Below are positions 11,853 to 23,755 of a stretch of DNA of 64,000 bases, piece after piece (position 1 is the stretch's first letter; each line of letters opens with the position of its first letter). Source of the stretch: Fulvia fulva. Its lineage: Eukaryota; Ascomycota; Dothideomycetes; Mycosphaerellales; Mycosphaerellaceae. The notes below the pieces were generated by a model. It searched no databases, had not been told where the DNA came from, and saw only the letters and a list, made by a program, of their open reading frames with translations. Location: the NCBI RefSeq assembly GCF_020509005.1, contig NC_063013.1, positions 5,332,001 to 5,396,000 of the forward strand. Reading direction: 5' to 3'. The position numbers and the translations under genes were made by a program.

Positions 11853-14441
11853 TTTATAATGCCTATCTAGCTCCTTAAAGGTCTCCGAGGCCGGGGGCTA
11901 TTAAGGAAGAGAGAGGAGAAAACCGTCGTACGGGGAAAAACCCTCTTTAGGTATTAGTAAGTTCTCTCTATTACTTATTAGTTAATCTGTCGTACTAGAA
12001 GCGGTAAGTACTAGGTAGTTAGCCGCCCCGGAGTCCTAATCTACCCGGTACCTAGGAACGAGTATTAGTAGCTAGCCGACTATCGAGTAGACAATAGGTC
12101 GACTATTAGTAGAGGCGGGTCGCCTATCGAGTAGGAGATAGGTCGACCGTCGAGCGGAAAACAAGCTAGCCGTTAAGGAGACGACGAGTCGACCCTTCCG
12201 GGCTCCTATACTCTATTAGTACTCCTATCGCTATTCCTCCTACGCTCGGGGTCGCTATAGGCTACGGTCTACCCGCCTACGTAGTCGTAGGTACTACCGG
12301 AGTTCTACTACGTCTATAGGTAGGGCGCCTTCGGAGGCTTCCTAGAGCTCTTCCTCCTAGGCTATCTCCCCTATTCTTACTACTATCTTACCCGCTATCT
12401 AGAACTACTATAGTAGGCCGGTCTATATTACTATTCGTACCGCTACTCGTATCCTACGCGATATGCCTATTATATATTAGAAGTCTATAGCCCTAGTCTC
12501 GAGGCGTATTACCTACCGGGCTTCTATAAAGCGTAGGTAGAATAGTACGACGTATTTCGGCGTCTAGACACGTCTATATTCGTATAGGCTACTATCTACT
12601 CCCGGTACCTTTCGGCGATATAGATAGTCCTTTAACCTAATATATTCCGAGTAGAGTAGTATCGCGACTATTACCTATAGGCGGGTAAGGGCTCGGAAGA
12701 GTATTACCTTATCTCGGCTAATAGGTCCTATCTTCGCCGCTACCTCGTCTTCTCGTCGGTATACTTATCGCCTTAGTAGTTGCCCGTTCGGGTGCCTTTC
12801 GCCTTTCTTCTAGCACTCGTTCTAGATTCCCTATATATATCTACGGACCGCGTTCGCTATAGCCTTCCGTTCTTCGCGTCCCTATCCCGCTCCTATAACT
12901 AGTATACTACTAGCTAGGGCCTATACTCGGAGCTTTACTATCGGGGTTTATTATATATCTAGCTACCGCTAGGCCTATAATCCTATCTTCTTTTTAGGCG
13001 CTATAGATCGAAGGCGTGTCGTAATCGCCTAGTACGCCGCGCGGATGTCGCTCTCTACCTTACTATTCGCCGTCTAGAGCGTATAGCCTATAGTAAGCTA
13101 TTAGAGGTAGAGGTCTAGTAGGGCGATCTACGTATCCGCTTCTAGGACCTACGTCGGTATAGTACGGTATACCCCGGTCGCCCTACGTAAACATTCGTTC
13201 TATACGTTTTGAATCTACTTTATCTAGCTAGTCGCGTAGGATAGATACTAGACTAGTGCCCTAAAGGTGATTGCCGGTCGGACGATAGAGCTATATAGCT
13301 AGCGTACCTTTACGAAGGCTACGCCCTATATAGAGGCCGCGAGGCGTATAACTAAGGCTTTATTCTAGTCTCCCCGCTACCGGATCTACTTTAGGTAGGC
13401 GTACTACCGGAGTTACGTATCTAGTTAGAATCTTAGGACCCGGATAGATAGCTATAGAGTAATCTAGCTTACGCCGGTCCCGGCCTTAATCGTAGCTTAG
13501 AGGTTATACTTCTTTAGGGTCCTCGTAAGGTAGATTATCTAGTACTTCTTAGATACGAAGACTACCCCGTATCGCGCTACCTATTTGTTATATACCTCGA
13601 GCGCCGCTTCGAGTTAGCGGTAATTAGTCTCGGTTAAGTTGCTATATATTAGGATATTCGTGTTATCGACAAAGCCTATATAGGAGTTAGTACCGCCGGC
13701 GCTTCCCCTAAGTAGCGGTAAGGAAGGAATCGTATTTAGTAAGCTAGCTACAAGATAAGGTAATAAGTCTTAACCGCGCTTTCCTACTTATCTAGTACTA
13801 CCGTATAGCCTCGTTTCGAGAGGTTAGCCCGGAGCAAAAGCTTCCCTCTACGCCCTCCCTCCCTATTTGCTCCTTAAGCTAATATCTACCTCTATAGGCC
13901 TAAGCCCTTTAGTACTCTCTATTGACCGACATACGTATCCGTCCTCTCGGGCTATATAGATAGTGTTAGCCGTCGCTACTAGTATATACTACGCCCTAGG
14001 TTTTGACGCCCTTCGCGTTACCGTAGCCTATCTCTAGAAAGCGGCCGTCTATACCTCGTAGGTTTGCTCGGGGTACACACTACGCCGGGTAGTATACTCC
14101 TTACGTTTCTACCTACTAACTAATATAAAGTTCCTTATTACCCTACCCCCGATCCTCCCCGATTATAGAACTAATCTACTCGTATTATACGTCTTTTCTC
14201 CGTCCTAATAGCCGTCTTTTACTTACTTAGGCTATCGTCTTTTCCTCGTCGTAATCTACTATATTAGACTAGATACGTTATGTAGCGGGATAGGTAGTAC
14301 CTTAGGTAAAACTCTCGCTCTATACCGGGTGTTTAATAGGCCCTTATAGGCTTCGTCGCGTGTCTACCTACCTACCGTATTGCCCGCTAGTAAATACTAG
14401 ATTGTTTCGTAGTCCGCTCGACGCCGTCGTATAGTCCGCTT
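11853..14441 (-). mobile_element. LINE B copy 1, RIP-degraded and internally truncated
   Basis: It reads right to left. An identical 59-nt leader shared with LINE C lies at 14,383-14,441. About 0.65 kb with no recognisable domain follows. RT begins abruptly near motif B (LSPYL) and runs through motif C, FVDN, near 13,665. The usual LINE C-terminal region follows, including a RRKVPGVDS block. The 3' end meets the LINE A copy 2 tail head-on at about 11,853. Endonuclease and the first RT motifs are absent. The un-RIPed version of its 5' part at 1-505 has the same layout, so the deletion is probably ancestral. A second fragment of this family is at 47,666-49,048. Confidence 0.7.
14383..14441 (-). 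repeat. 59-nt LINE leader identical to the LINE C 5' end
   Basis: The reverse complement of 14,383-14,441 is identical base for base to 22,391-22,449, the first 59 nt of LINE C. The two elements then diverge completely. The leader contains two GCGGACTA boxes, and another GCGGACTATA lies just upstream near 14,455-14,466. It may be a shared 5' promoter or leader module. Confidence 0.8.
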
Positions 14442-14814
14442 AGTTGTTATTCTATAGTCCGCTCGTCTAATGTTCGTCGCTCGGCCCGCTCGGTTTACGG
14501 TCTCCGGAGGTAAAAATTCTATACTTATACTAGAGGTGTCCTATCGAGCGTATATACTACGGTTCCGCGCCCTTCTTATACGTAGAAAGAAGAGGGACTC
14601 GCTCCTAATACGAGTATACGCTCGTCGGATAGTTTTTATACCCGTTTTACTAGTAGTCCTCTATTCGCCGCGGCTTCGCCTACGTTACGCGCCCGTCGCG
14701 CCTACGACGCTCTAGCGTAAGAATACTTGGCTCTCCCGTAGTAGGACGAGAGGTTCGTAGCCGATACTACGTATAGGTAATTCTCGTCGTTAACCTATCT
14801 ATATATATAAGGAT
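14442..14814. other. Unassigned RIPed sequence upstream of LINE B
   Basis: No domain is recognisable. A frame open on the plus strand at about 14,470-14,715 is Arg-rich, lacks CA/TG-based codons and looks like a by-product of RIP composition. The stretch may be additional LINE B 5' UTR, since it repeats the GCGGACTATA box, or a remnant of the flanking element. Confidence 0.4.
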
Positions 14815-15983
14815 TATGATCTCCCTCTTCTTATAGATAAGTAGGCATAGATCTACTTCTAATTATATAAATCCAATCATTCTAAGCTTTAATAAATAGA
14901 GTTGATTTTAATCTCTAGCTACTTACTTTAGTCTATATAAGCTTTTAAGAATTTTAAACACTATGTTTAGTAGAAGCTTAACTTCTAGTAGTAGTAACAT
15001 AAAGATGTCTTTATAGAGGGTGCTTTCTATAAATGTATTGTTTATATCTACTTAGTAACGATGAAGATCCTTCTTATATATAATAGCTTTAAACACCCTA
15101 AGGGTATCCTATCTTACTATAGGTACTAATGTCTTTATAAAGTCAATACTAAACTTCTATAAGAAGCTCCTTATAACTAGTCTAGCCTTAAACTTTTTAA
15201 CAGCTCTACTAATGCTTCTTTTAATATTAAAGACCTATCTTAATATAACTAGATTTGCTCCTTTTAGTAGAATAGAATTTTTCTGGGTGTTATTACTCTA
15301 TAGAGTATCTAGTTCCTTTTAGATTACTCCCTTCTAAAGATGTCCTTATTTCTTATTATTTATAGCATCCTTATAGGATTTTGGAATTGGGACCTCTTAC
15401 TTATATAAAATGGCTTCTATAGCTACTATAAAGGCCATTTCCTTAACTTCTTCTAGGAATTCGCTATCCTATAGTATTGAACTGTCTACTAATTATATAG
15501 CGATAAAGAAAGCTTAGTAAAAAGTAGCAAGGTTCTTTAAGAGGTCTATTACTATAAGGGCGCGCGTACTATAGGGTCCGAATAAGAGAGTTGTTATTCT
15601 ACGAAGCTACGAAAGAGGAGCGCGAGGCGCGGCGAAGTTATAAAGCAAAGCCAAGCCGCGGTAACCCGATACGGAAGGCCCGCGGTTCACCCGGGCCGAC
15701 GTAGCTATAGTAAGGGGTCGCGGGCTGCCCGTAAGAATTGCTTCTCCTACTTTAGTAGTTAGTTTAGGCTTAGGGACTATAGATTTTAGGGCTTTATTTT
15801 TTATATTATAGCCCTTAACATTATAGTCAGCCTTTATCTTTCTAAGGGATGATTTAGGGACCGTTACTTATAACCTAGTAATATTTATTTCCTAGAGATC
15901 TAGGGAGCTTGTCCTAATTAGCTAATCAATTTTCTGAAGTTCCCCTATATTCTCCGGAGGTTAGGGAAGTTATATAAACAGCT
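14815..15983 (-). mobile_element. Copia RT fragment (Copia B), RIP-degraded
   Basis: The minus strand reads as the N-terminal half of a Ty1/copia RT. A pre-RT linker lies at 15,737-15,983. It is followed by an LDTL.SNNT block, a KARLVI box, and VDINN.FIE near 15,040-15,060 (VDVNNAFL in the family), then SLYRLK and VDLCLLIYK near 14,840. It is interrupted by a 190-bp LTR-like insert at 15,547-15,736. Copia A at 20,924-22,390 has its own version of the same region, so this is a separate copy. LINE A copy 3 truncates it on the right. Confidence 0.75.
15547..15736 (-). repeat. Probable solo LTR of the gypsy family inside Copia B
   Basis: This GC-rich 190-bp block interrupts the Copia frame. On the minus strand it starts TCTTACGGG and ends AGTAATA, resembling the RIPed termini of the gypsy LTRs at 5,876 and 44,159. 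It shares their core: a TTATA box followed by a CGCGCTCCTCTTTCGTAG-type run. Its length (190) agrees with 195 and 193. I could not find a matching target-site duplication, so the ends are approximate. Confidence 0.6.
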
Positions 15984-18900
15984 ACATTCGAAAGCTCTTA
16001 TTAAGGTCATTCTAACGATATATAAAGCAGGCCACTACCCCTAGGACTAAGGGAGTTCTACCTCATTTAATCTAGACAGCTTGAAGCTCTCTTCACCCTG
16101 TTTCTTTAGCTCTAAACGCCGCGGAGGTGCCTAGCTACATTAGGCAACTCCTAGGCAATAGTAGCCTAGGCTACGGCACTAACGGCGCCTACGGCCCTAT
16201 AGGCGAAGCCCCCCTAAGACAACTAGTAGCAACTTATAGAGGACGCAAAAAGTATAGAAACTAACGATTAGCTCCCTTACCGGTCTCTATAGGTAATGAT
16301 CACTTAGCTACGCACGGCGCTTGTACTGTCGTATTACCGAGGGCAACAAGAAATAAGGACGACGTCCTAGGCGATTAGTAAGGCCACCCGGAATCAACAC
16401 CCCTATAGCTAGGCATCGGTCGCGGTATCGATACTAGGCCCCCGCCTAACGCACGATGTAGTTACGATCCGTATTATAGTAAAGGAAGACTAGGCCGAAG
16501 TTACGAAGCTATCGAATAAGGAGCTCGCCTAACGAATTAACTAACTAGGGGTGGTCGTAGTGAACTAACAGTCTAACGGCACTCTATAGATCTATACTAG
16601 CTCTACTACTGCTAGGAGGCACCTAGAGGCACAGCTATAGTAGGCATCTAAGGTTACGGCATTAGCGAAGGTCTTAACGAAACAATTTTCGATCCTAGTC
16701 TACGATATACCTAAGGAGTTTGACCTAACTAACTAGGGTCACCTACGCGCTCTCTAAGAGGACAACCCGGTCACTCTTAACTCTCTAATCCAGAAGGCGA
16801 CTTGGCTCTATAGGAAATGGCTAGAAGGCAAGAAGGCCTCGGCGCTAATAGTATAGCTATAAGACGCGAAAGCGGCGGATCTAGCGATAGAACAAGGCCT
16901 AGTCTAGTAATATAGCCTCAAGATAGTAGAAAAGCACTCCTTATCCTTTCGTGTCCTCTAATGCTTCAAATGCTAACAGTATAGACACCAAACCTACACG
17001 TGTATAAACAAGTAGGCCTACTCGAACTATATAGGAGACTATATGTCTAGGGACTATACATCGACTACGAGACGGTACGCGAACTGTCCGGGGTACTACC
17101 TATCGTATAGTACGGAATGCCTATAGCGGAAACTAGCGAAAAACAAGGCAATCACAAACAGAACCGTCGCCCTAAGATTCTAGGGCGACCGTAAGGCTAG
17201 TCTATACCGGAACTAACTAGCGGCGGTCGGGTATAAGCGCCCTAGGGCCGAGAACGATATAAAGGATACGTAACCTAGGGCGTACGGGAGGCCACGTGCT
17301 CTACTAGCTACGGCGAGGGAATCTAACTAGGCCCGGCTCCCCTTTAGTATATAGCCGATAGGCGTAGACTAGGACGTATAGGGTAGTAGGACATAGGACA
17401 ATATAGAGGAAATGATTGTCGATACCGATAACTAGCCTCGACACGCTTAGTATTATCTAGTATAACGTTAACTATAGCAAGGATATAGTCTAGAACCATT
17501 TCCTATACGAGGCGAACCCGTACGTCTACTACGTCCTAGTAATCTAGGAGCTATAGATTAACTCGTACTATAAGAGACTAACGACCTATAAGTTACTAGA
17601 CTATACGATATACCTACGAGGCGACGGTAGACCCCGTACGTACTTCTATATTAGTCAGGACGTACTAGAATCCGACTAGGAGGTAGTGTACTACGTAGAC
17701 GAAGAAGGCGGGGGCGATATTACCTCCCTCTACGTAGGTAGTACCTAGATATACAACCTATATATACAACCGCTAGCCTCGAGGTCTAGCCGCGACCTAG
17801 GGGTCTATAGACACCTAGATAGTACGCTTAAGAGACAAGGGTGCTATATTGTAGTAGGAGACTTTAATATATACTACCCTTCCTAGGAAAGCCTTATATA
17901 GCCGCACCCTATAGCCGACGAAGTACTCGACTTAATAGCGAGTAAAGTAATTGCCCTTAATACCCCGAAGGACCTAGGCACCTAGAAGAGAGGGGGACTC
18001 TAAGGCACAATCGACCTCTCCTAGATCTTAGATAGCTACTACTACACGGTAACCTACTATAGGATCGAACATAAACTCGAGGCGTCGTCAGACTATATAC
18101 TAGTCAGGACCTCTATTACGATATAGATATAACGTATACTAGCGAGAACCCCTAAGCTAAACTAGGGAAAGGCCTACTAGGCTAATATCTAGGCGTACCT
18201 CGATAACTCTAAGAGGCTAGTCTAGATCGCGTAGTAGTAATATAACAGTAAAGACAAGATAGACGAAGTAGTCTAGGGGTTAATAGACGAAATAAGAAAA
18301 GCGACCTCACTTCACGTTCCGCTTATATAACTAACGATATAGTCTAAACTATACTAGACGCCGGAGTGTACTACGGTAGTAAGAGAAGTAAGGAGAGCCC
18401 GCCGGGTATAGACGAGTAGCTATAGCGAGGAGGCCTAGAACGTATATAGGGAGGCATACTAATAGAAGAAAGCTATAATACGAAGGGAGAAAGTAGTCGG
18501 CTAGAGGGCTATAGTAGAAGAAATCGCCGGTAAGCTAGAGAGGATGTAGAAGCTAGCGAAATAGGCCCGACAGGACCCTATATAGGACCCCTCCTTCTCT
18601 ATCCTAGCGCTATAATCGCCTAGTAGCCCGGTTCGCGACCCCGAGGCTAAGGCGCGTCTACTAGCTAGCAAGTTCTTCCCGCCCCTAGTCGAGGCTAATC
18701 TAAGCGATATAAATAGCTCTCCTCCCCTAGCCCCTAGTATCGCGGTCTAATAGGAGGTGTCCGAGGAAGAAGTTGCCGCTATACTAAGGAAGTTGCCGGC
18801 GAAGAAAGCCCCGGGGCCGGATAGGATCCTAAACGAGCTACTAAAGAAGTGTAGAGATCAACTAGCCCTAGTAGTTATAGCGATCTTTAACGCCTGCCTA

Positions 18901-20923
18901 TAGACCGGATACTACCCGATAGCTTTTAAACAATCGACGACAGTAGTCCTACGTAAGCCGTAAAAGGAAGACTATACGTAGGTGAAGTCGTACCGCCTAA
19001 TTACGCTCCTTAATACTCTTAGGAAGGCGCTTAAGAAGCTAGTTATAACGAGACTCTCCGAGGCGGTAGAGGAATACTCCCTACTCCCGGACGCCTAGAT
19101 AGGTACGCGCCTATAGCGATCGACGCTATCCGTAATAGAACTTATTACCTCTTAGGTAAAGGCTATCTAGTATAAGAATAGGGACAAGGTAGCTTCCTTA
19201 CTTAGCCTAGACATATCGGGAGCCTTCGACTACGTGTTATACCCGCGGCTACTCTATATCCTAAGGTCGAAAGGACTCCCTAAGTCGCTTATTAACTTCG
19301 TACGGTCCTACCTCTAAAACCGTAGTACGTCGATCCTAGTCGGTTAGTATAAAAGCCTATTTTAAGTAGTCTATACTAGAATCCCGCAAGGCTCAACGCT
19401 AGCACCTATTCTGTTCCTCTTCTTTATAGCGACGCTACTCCTAGCTCTAGAATCCTAGAACACCGCTACGAGCGGCTTCGTAGACGACACGAACATCCTA
19501 GCGTAGTCTTCCTCGACTAAGAAGAACTATAGGCTACTAGAAGAGAAGTACAAGATCTACGAGGACTAGGCTAGGAGGTATAGGGCTCGGTTTGCCCTAG
19601 AAAAGTACAATCTAATATACTTTACGCGCCGGCTACGGTTCTATAATATATAAGCTTCTATCTAGATATAGGGGTATACGACTAACCCGGCAAATCAGCT
19701 TAGGATCCTCGGACTATAGGTAGCCCCGGCGCTACGGTAGAGGAAGTACGTATAGGTAATATTACGGAAAGCTAAACAGAATATAGCATTATACTAGAGG
19801 CTTACTACGTCTATATAGGGGGCGGACTCTCGGTAGTTACGACTTCTATATACGGCTATTATACGGCCAGTCCTTACCTATAGTAGCTAAGTATAGTCCT
19901 TAGGCGAGAGGGCCTACCTATCGAAGGGACTCGTCGCGCCGCTAGCGAAGATCTAAAACTAATGCCTAAGGAAGGTCACCGGGGTATATAAGTCGATACT
20001 AACGAGGATGCTTAAGTACGAGACCGCTATACCGCCGATCGACCTATATATCTAGGGACTACGGACCTCCTACTTAGGCAAGTCGGCACAGTACCTAGTA
20101 TAGAAGGTCATCGCTAGTATAGTCGTAAGGGCCCGCGAATTAGTACTAGCGTATAGGGGCATTCGACCCGGAAACGAGCCGAACTACCGGGTAAGGGACG
20201 AATAGCTAGTAATATAATAGGAAGGTAAGAAATCGTTTATAGAGTAACTATAGAAAGAGAGGTAGAACAACTAGGTTGTAGGGTATAGTAGACGCCCTTA
20301 GCTAGCGGGATAACCTAAGGAATAGTTAGCTATAAAATCCGCGGTCAAGCACCCCCCGAAGCTTATCTACTACCGCCTTACGAGGGTATAGAGTAGTATA
20401 GCAACCTAACTACAAAGCGATCACATCGGCCTCTAGAGGTACCTATTATAGAGGAAGGTTCTAGGATACACGAATACTAGCTACCCCTACGGCTATCGCT
20501 CCTAGAACGTACGGTACGTACTCCTCGTCTGTCCGAGGTAGTCGCTAGGAAGGGGGGAGTAGATAGTAAAGGCGAGGAACCGGACGATTAGGGCACTTCT
20601 TAACAACGCTAAGGACCTACGGCGTATTACGAACTAGATACTAGAGAAGGGCTGGCTAGAACAGTACCGCCTAGTAGGAGCAGTATAGGAAGAGAGGATA
20701 CGACGTAGCGCGACGAGACTAGCTAGGAGCGGGGGCTAACGGGGTAGTGACATAGACTACGTACGTTTAAAGGGAAAGCTAAACTAGATATAGAGTAGTC
20801 GGGGGCGGGAAGGGTTTTCACCTATTCGGGTTTCCCTTTGTATATAACAATAGATATATACCTATATAGGCCGGATAGAGTCCTAGAACAGGGGAATGAC
20901 AAATCTATTTATCTATCTATATA
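15984..20923 (+). mobile_element. LINE A copy 3, nearly full length, RIP-degraded
   Basis: It starts at ACATTCGAAAG, about 26 nt short of the full 5' end seen in copies 2 and 4. It is collinear with copy 2, with ORF1 CCHC knuckles near 16,970-17,100, endonuclease at about 17,480-18,120 and RT near 18,900-19,700. The FVDD box lies near 19,480, the C-terminal region near 20,480, and the (ATCT)n tail at 20,903-20,923. It lacks the 43-bp duplication of copy 2. Some sites are mutated only in this copy (for example near 19,287) and others only in copy 2, so the two were hit by RIP at least partly independently. Confidence 0.88.
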
Positions 20924-22390
20924 GTAGTAGTTCACTACAATCTTCTTCTACTACTAGAGATGTCTAATATAGTTATATACAACATTAATATACTTTGACC
21001 TTTTATATATATAGGCATCTTTAATAAGTATTAAAGCGGCTTAGTTATTACCTATAAGCTTGACTAGCCTTAGCTCGTCAACAGTACCCTTACTTACCCT
21101 TATACTCGGCTAGAAAGAGCTCTTTCCCACTAGTTCTAGGCACCCCATTTCCCTAAGGACAGTAGCAAGAAATTGTGACTACTTTACGGCTACGTTTATA
21201 GCTATAAACTTAGCTTCTATAATTAATATTATAATAGACTTCTACTTCCTACTTATCTAGGACATAGGTAATCTATAAAGAAACTACACGTATCCTAGAA
21301 TTGAGACTCTATCCACTTTATCTATAGCGTAGTTAGAGTCCGAGTATCCCTCGAGATTGCCCCCTCCCTTTCTATATATAAGACCTAGGTCTAGGTACGA
21401 CCGTAGGTATCGGGAGAGCTTCTTTAAAGCCTTTATATACTACTACGAGGGATCAGCAACATATAAGCTAATTCTTCTAAGGGGGAATACGAAGTCTGGC
21501 CTTGTCATTATTATTAGCCACATCTAGGTACTATTATAGCTCTAGTAATCCTATTTATTACACCTCTTATCTATAGGTGCCGTAGGCACTAAATGCTCGT
21601 AGCTCTCTATAGGTGAGTAGGTTAGCGTAGCCTTCTCTCTAGCTATATTCATCTTAGCTAAGTTAGCGTAGACATAGTGTCCTTAATTAAGCTTCAAAGT
21701 GCCTTAGGACCTATCTCTTATAATCCTTATTCTAAGGATCTTTGTAGGTTCACTAAGATCTTTAATCTTAAACACTTTTCTAAGCTTAGCCTTAAACTAC
21801 TAAACATCTAATAGCTTCGGAGCTGTAATAGGTATGTCATCTATATAGGTAAGGACTATAAGGTCTCTATCCGTATAGATAAGTAGGCATAAATCTACCT
21901 AGGACTAGGTAAATCTAATCTTCTCTAGCTTCGTAATATAGAGCTTGTTCTAGTCTCTAGCTGCTTGCTTAAGCCTATAAAGGCTTCGTAGGACCTTAAA
22001 CACTATGTTTAGAGGTGCTGTAACTCCTAGGGGTAGGATTATATAGATGTCTTTAAGAAGGCTACTTTAGGTAAAAGCGTTATTCATATCTACTAGGTAT
22101 ATCTCGAGATCTCTCTTACACACTAGTGCTATAAATACTCGGAGAGTATTATGTCTAATAGTAGGTGTAAAGGTCTTTTCGAAGTCAACCCTATATTTCT
22201 ATAAAACCCCTCTTATAACTAGTCTTGCCTTGAACTTCTTAATAGCTCTACTAATCATTCTTTTCACATCAAAGACCTACCTAGAAGTAATTAGATTCGT
22301 ACCCTTTGGCGGTACAACTGCTTCCTAGGTATTATTGCTTACTAAGGTAGTAAGTTCGTTCTTAATTGCCTCTCTCTATATATATCCCTA
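20924..22390 (-). mobile_element. Copia A, RT C-terminal part and RNase H (left part, split by LINE C)
   Basis: The minus strand reads a Ty1/copia RT from the N-terminal region near 22,370 (E..NEL..LV.NNT). VDMNNAF near 22,100 and an intact YIDD active-site box at 21,836-21,847 follow. The RNase H region is near 21,350-21,200 (GYSDSNYA...). The frame resumes across LINE C at 27,372 and is broken by RIP stops. The left end is cut by LINE A copy 3. Confidence 0.82.
22376..22390 (+). repeat. Target-site duplication of LINE C, left copy
   Basis: The 15 bp CTATATATATCCCTA here recur at 27,357-27,371 directly after the LINE C tail. With the element removed, the Copia A reading frame is restored, which supports the call. 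Confidence 0.85.
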
Positions 22391-22463
22391 AAGCGGACTA
22401 TACGACGGCGTCGAGCGGACTACGAAACAATCTAGTATTTACTAGCGGGGAACGGATTGAAAA

Positions 22464-23717
22464 ATGGCGACGACGACGGCAGTAGACGACCGAGAGCAAG
22501 GGGGAGACGAGTGGAGGACGCTCTGCAAGAAGGCGGAAGAGATGGTAGCGGCAGAAGAAGGGAGGTTTCCGGAGAGAGCACTGAAAGGAGTAATGAGCGA
22601 ACTGCTCGGGGGACTGAAGGCGCTCAAACGACAAACAAGCACTACGATCAACATGGCAATCGAGGCAGCAACACGAAACGCAAGAAACAACCCTCAAAGA
22701 GACCCGAGACAGACCTAGGGCCCAACGACCTAGGCAACAATCGCGAGCCAACCCACCCCCCCTCAAAGCACAGTACTACGAGTCCATATTACGGACCAGA
22801 AAGAGAAGGAAGAGATAGGAAAGATGACCGGGAGGGAGATAGTCGAGAAGATCGGAGTAAAGGGAATAGTAGGGGCAAGGGCAGACAACAAAGGGGTCAA
22901 GCTGTTTACAGCACACGTATAGGACAAGAAGGCCCTCGAAATAAACAAGGAGTGGACACTGAAGATCGGGAGCACAGCGAAAGTCTCCCATCAACAGTAC
23001 ATGGTAATTGCGCATAGGGTCCCACGAACCTTTGATACACAAAGGGATACACCAAACCTCCAGAGGCAAAACCAGGTAACAGCACCAGGACTACAGATCA
23101 CAAAGACAGCGTGGGTCAAGAAGAAGATAGAGGAGGGCAAGAGGGCCTCCTCGCTGATCTTATGGGTTGCAACACCAGAGCAAGCGAACAAGGTCTTAGA
23201 CCAAGGGTTGTACTGGGACTTTGAGAGGCTGGATGTAGAAATCTATCAGAGCAACCACAGAATCCTTCAATGTTTCAACTGTCAACAGTACGGACATATT
23301 GCCCCAAAGTATAGCAAAGCCACACCAGTCTGCTCACACTGTGCTAGTGATCACGCGACCCAAGAGTGCCAAAAACGGAAGGAGGACACAAGATGCGCAG
23401 CATGTGGGAGAAAACACCCGGCATGGTCAAACCAATGCCCAGTTAGACTATCAGCCCAGTGGAGAGCGCGGGAAGCAAGGGTAACAACACCAACCAGGTT
23501 CCTAGTAGGTGAACAGAAACAACCAGAGAGAACCACCCACCCGAATAAGAGACCCCGGCCACAAGAGGAGCCACAAATAGTGCTAGCAATAGGGAGACCA
23601 ACGTTCTTGTACAAGGTAGCGCAGAGCAATGGACAAATGAGAATCAACCAAATGATAGGGAGCCAACCCCAAAGGGAAGAACAGGAGGAGGGACGGGAAA
23701 ACCAACAGCAAGACTAA
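22464..23717 (+). pseudogene. LINE C ORF1 (gag-like, zinc-knuckle protein), broken by RIP stops
   Basis: The frame starts at ATG 22,464, 14 nt after the shared leader, and ends at the stop codon at 23,715-23,717, about 417 codons. It is interrupted by in-frame TAG codons (first at 22,716-22,718). The N-terminal third is charged and helical in composition. The C-terminal third holds a row of CCHC-type knuckles near 23,270-23,450: CFNCQQYGH, CSHCASDHATQEC and CAACGRKHPAWSNQC. These are nucleic-acid-binding fingers typical of LINE ORF1 proteins. The tail is Gln/Glu-rich. ORF2 starts 38 nt downstream in another frame. In the RIP-free ancestor it would have been a single protein. Confidence 0.85.
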
Positions 23718-23755
23718 CAGCAAGACCAAACGGACCCAGACACAAACATGTCCTG

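Noticed and set aside
14470..14715. Open frame on the plus strand in RIPed DNA
   Set aside because: Arg-rich, no domain, composition explained by loss of CA/TG; adjoins LINE B 5' sequence.
22398..23191. Minus-strand open frames opposite LINE C ORF1
   Set aside because: They are antisense shadows of ORF1, which has zinc knuckles in the plus-strand frame.
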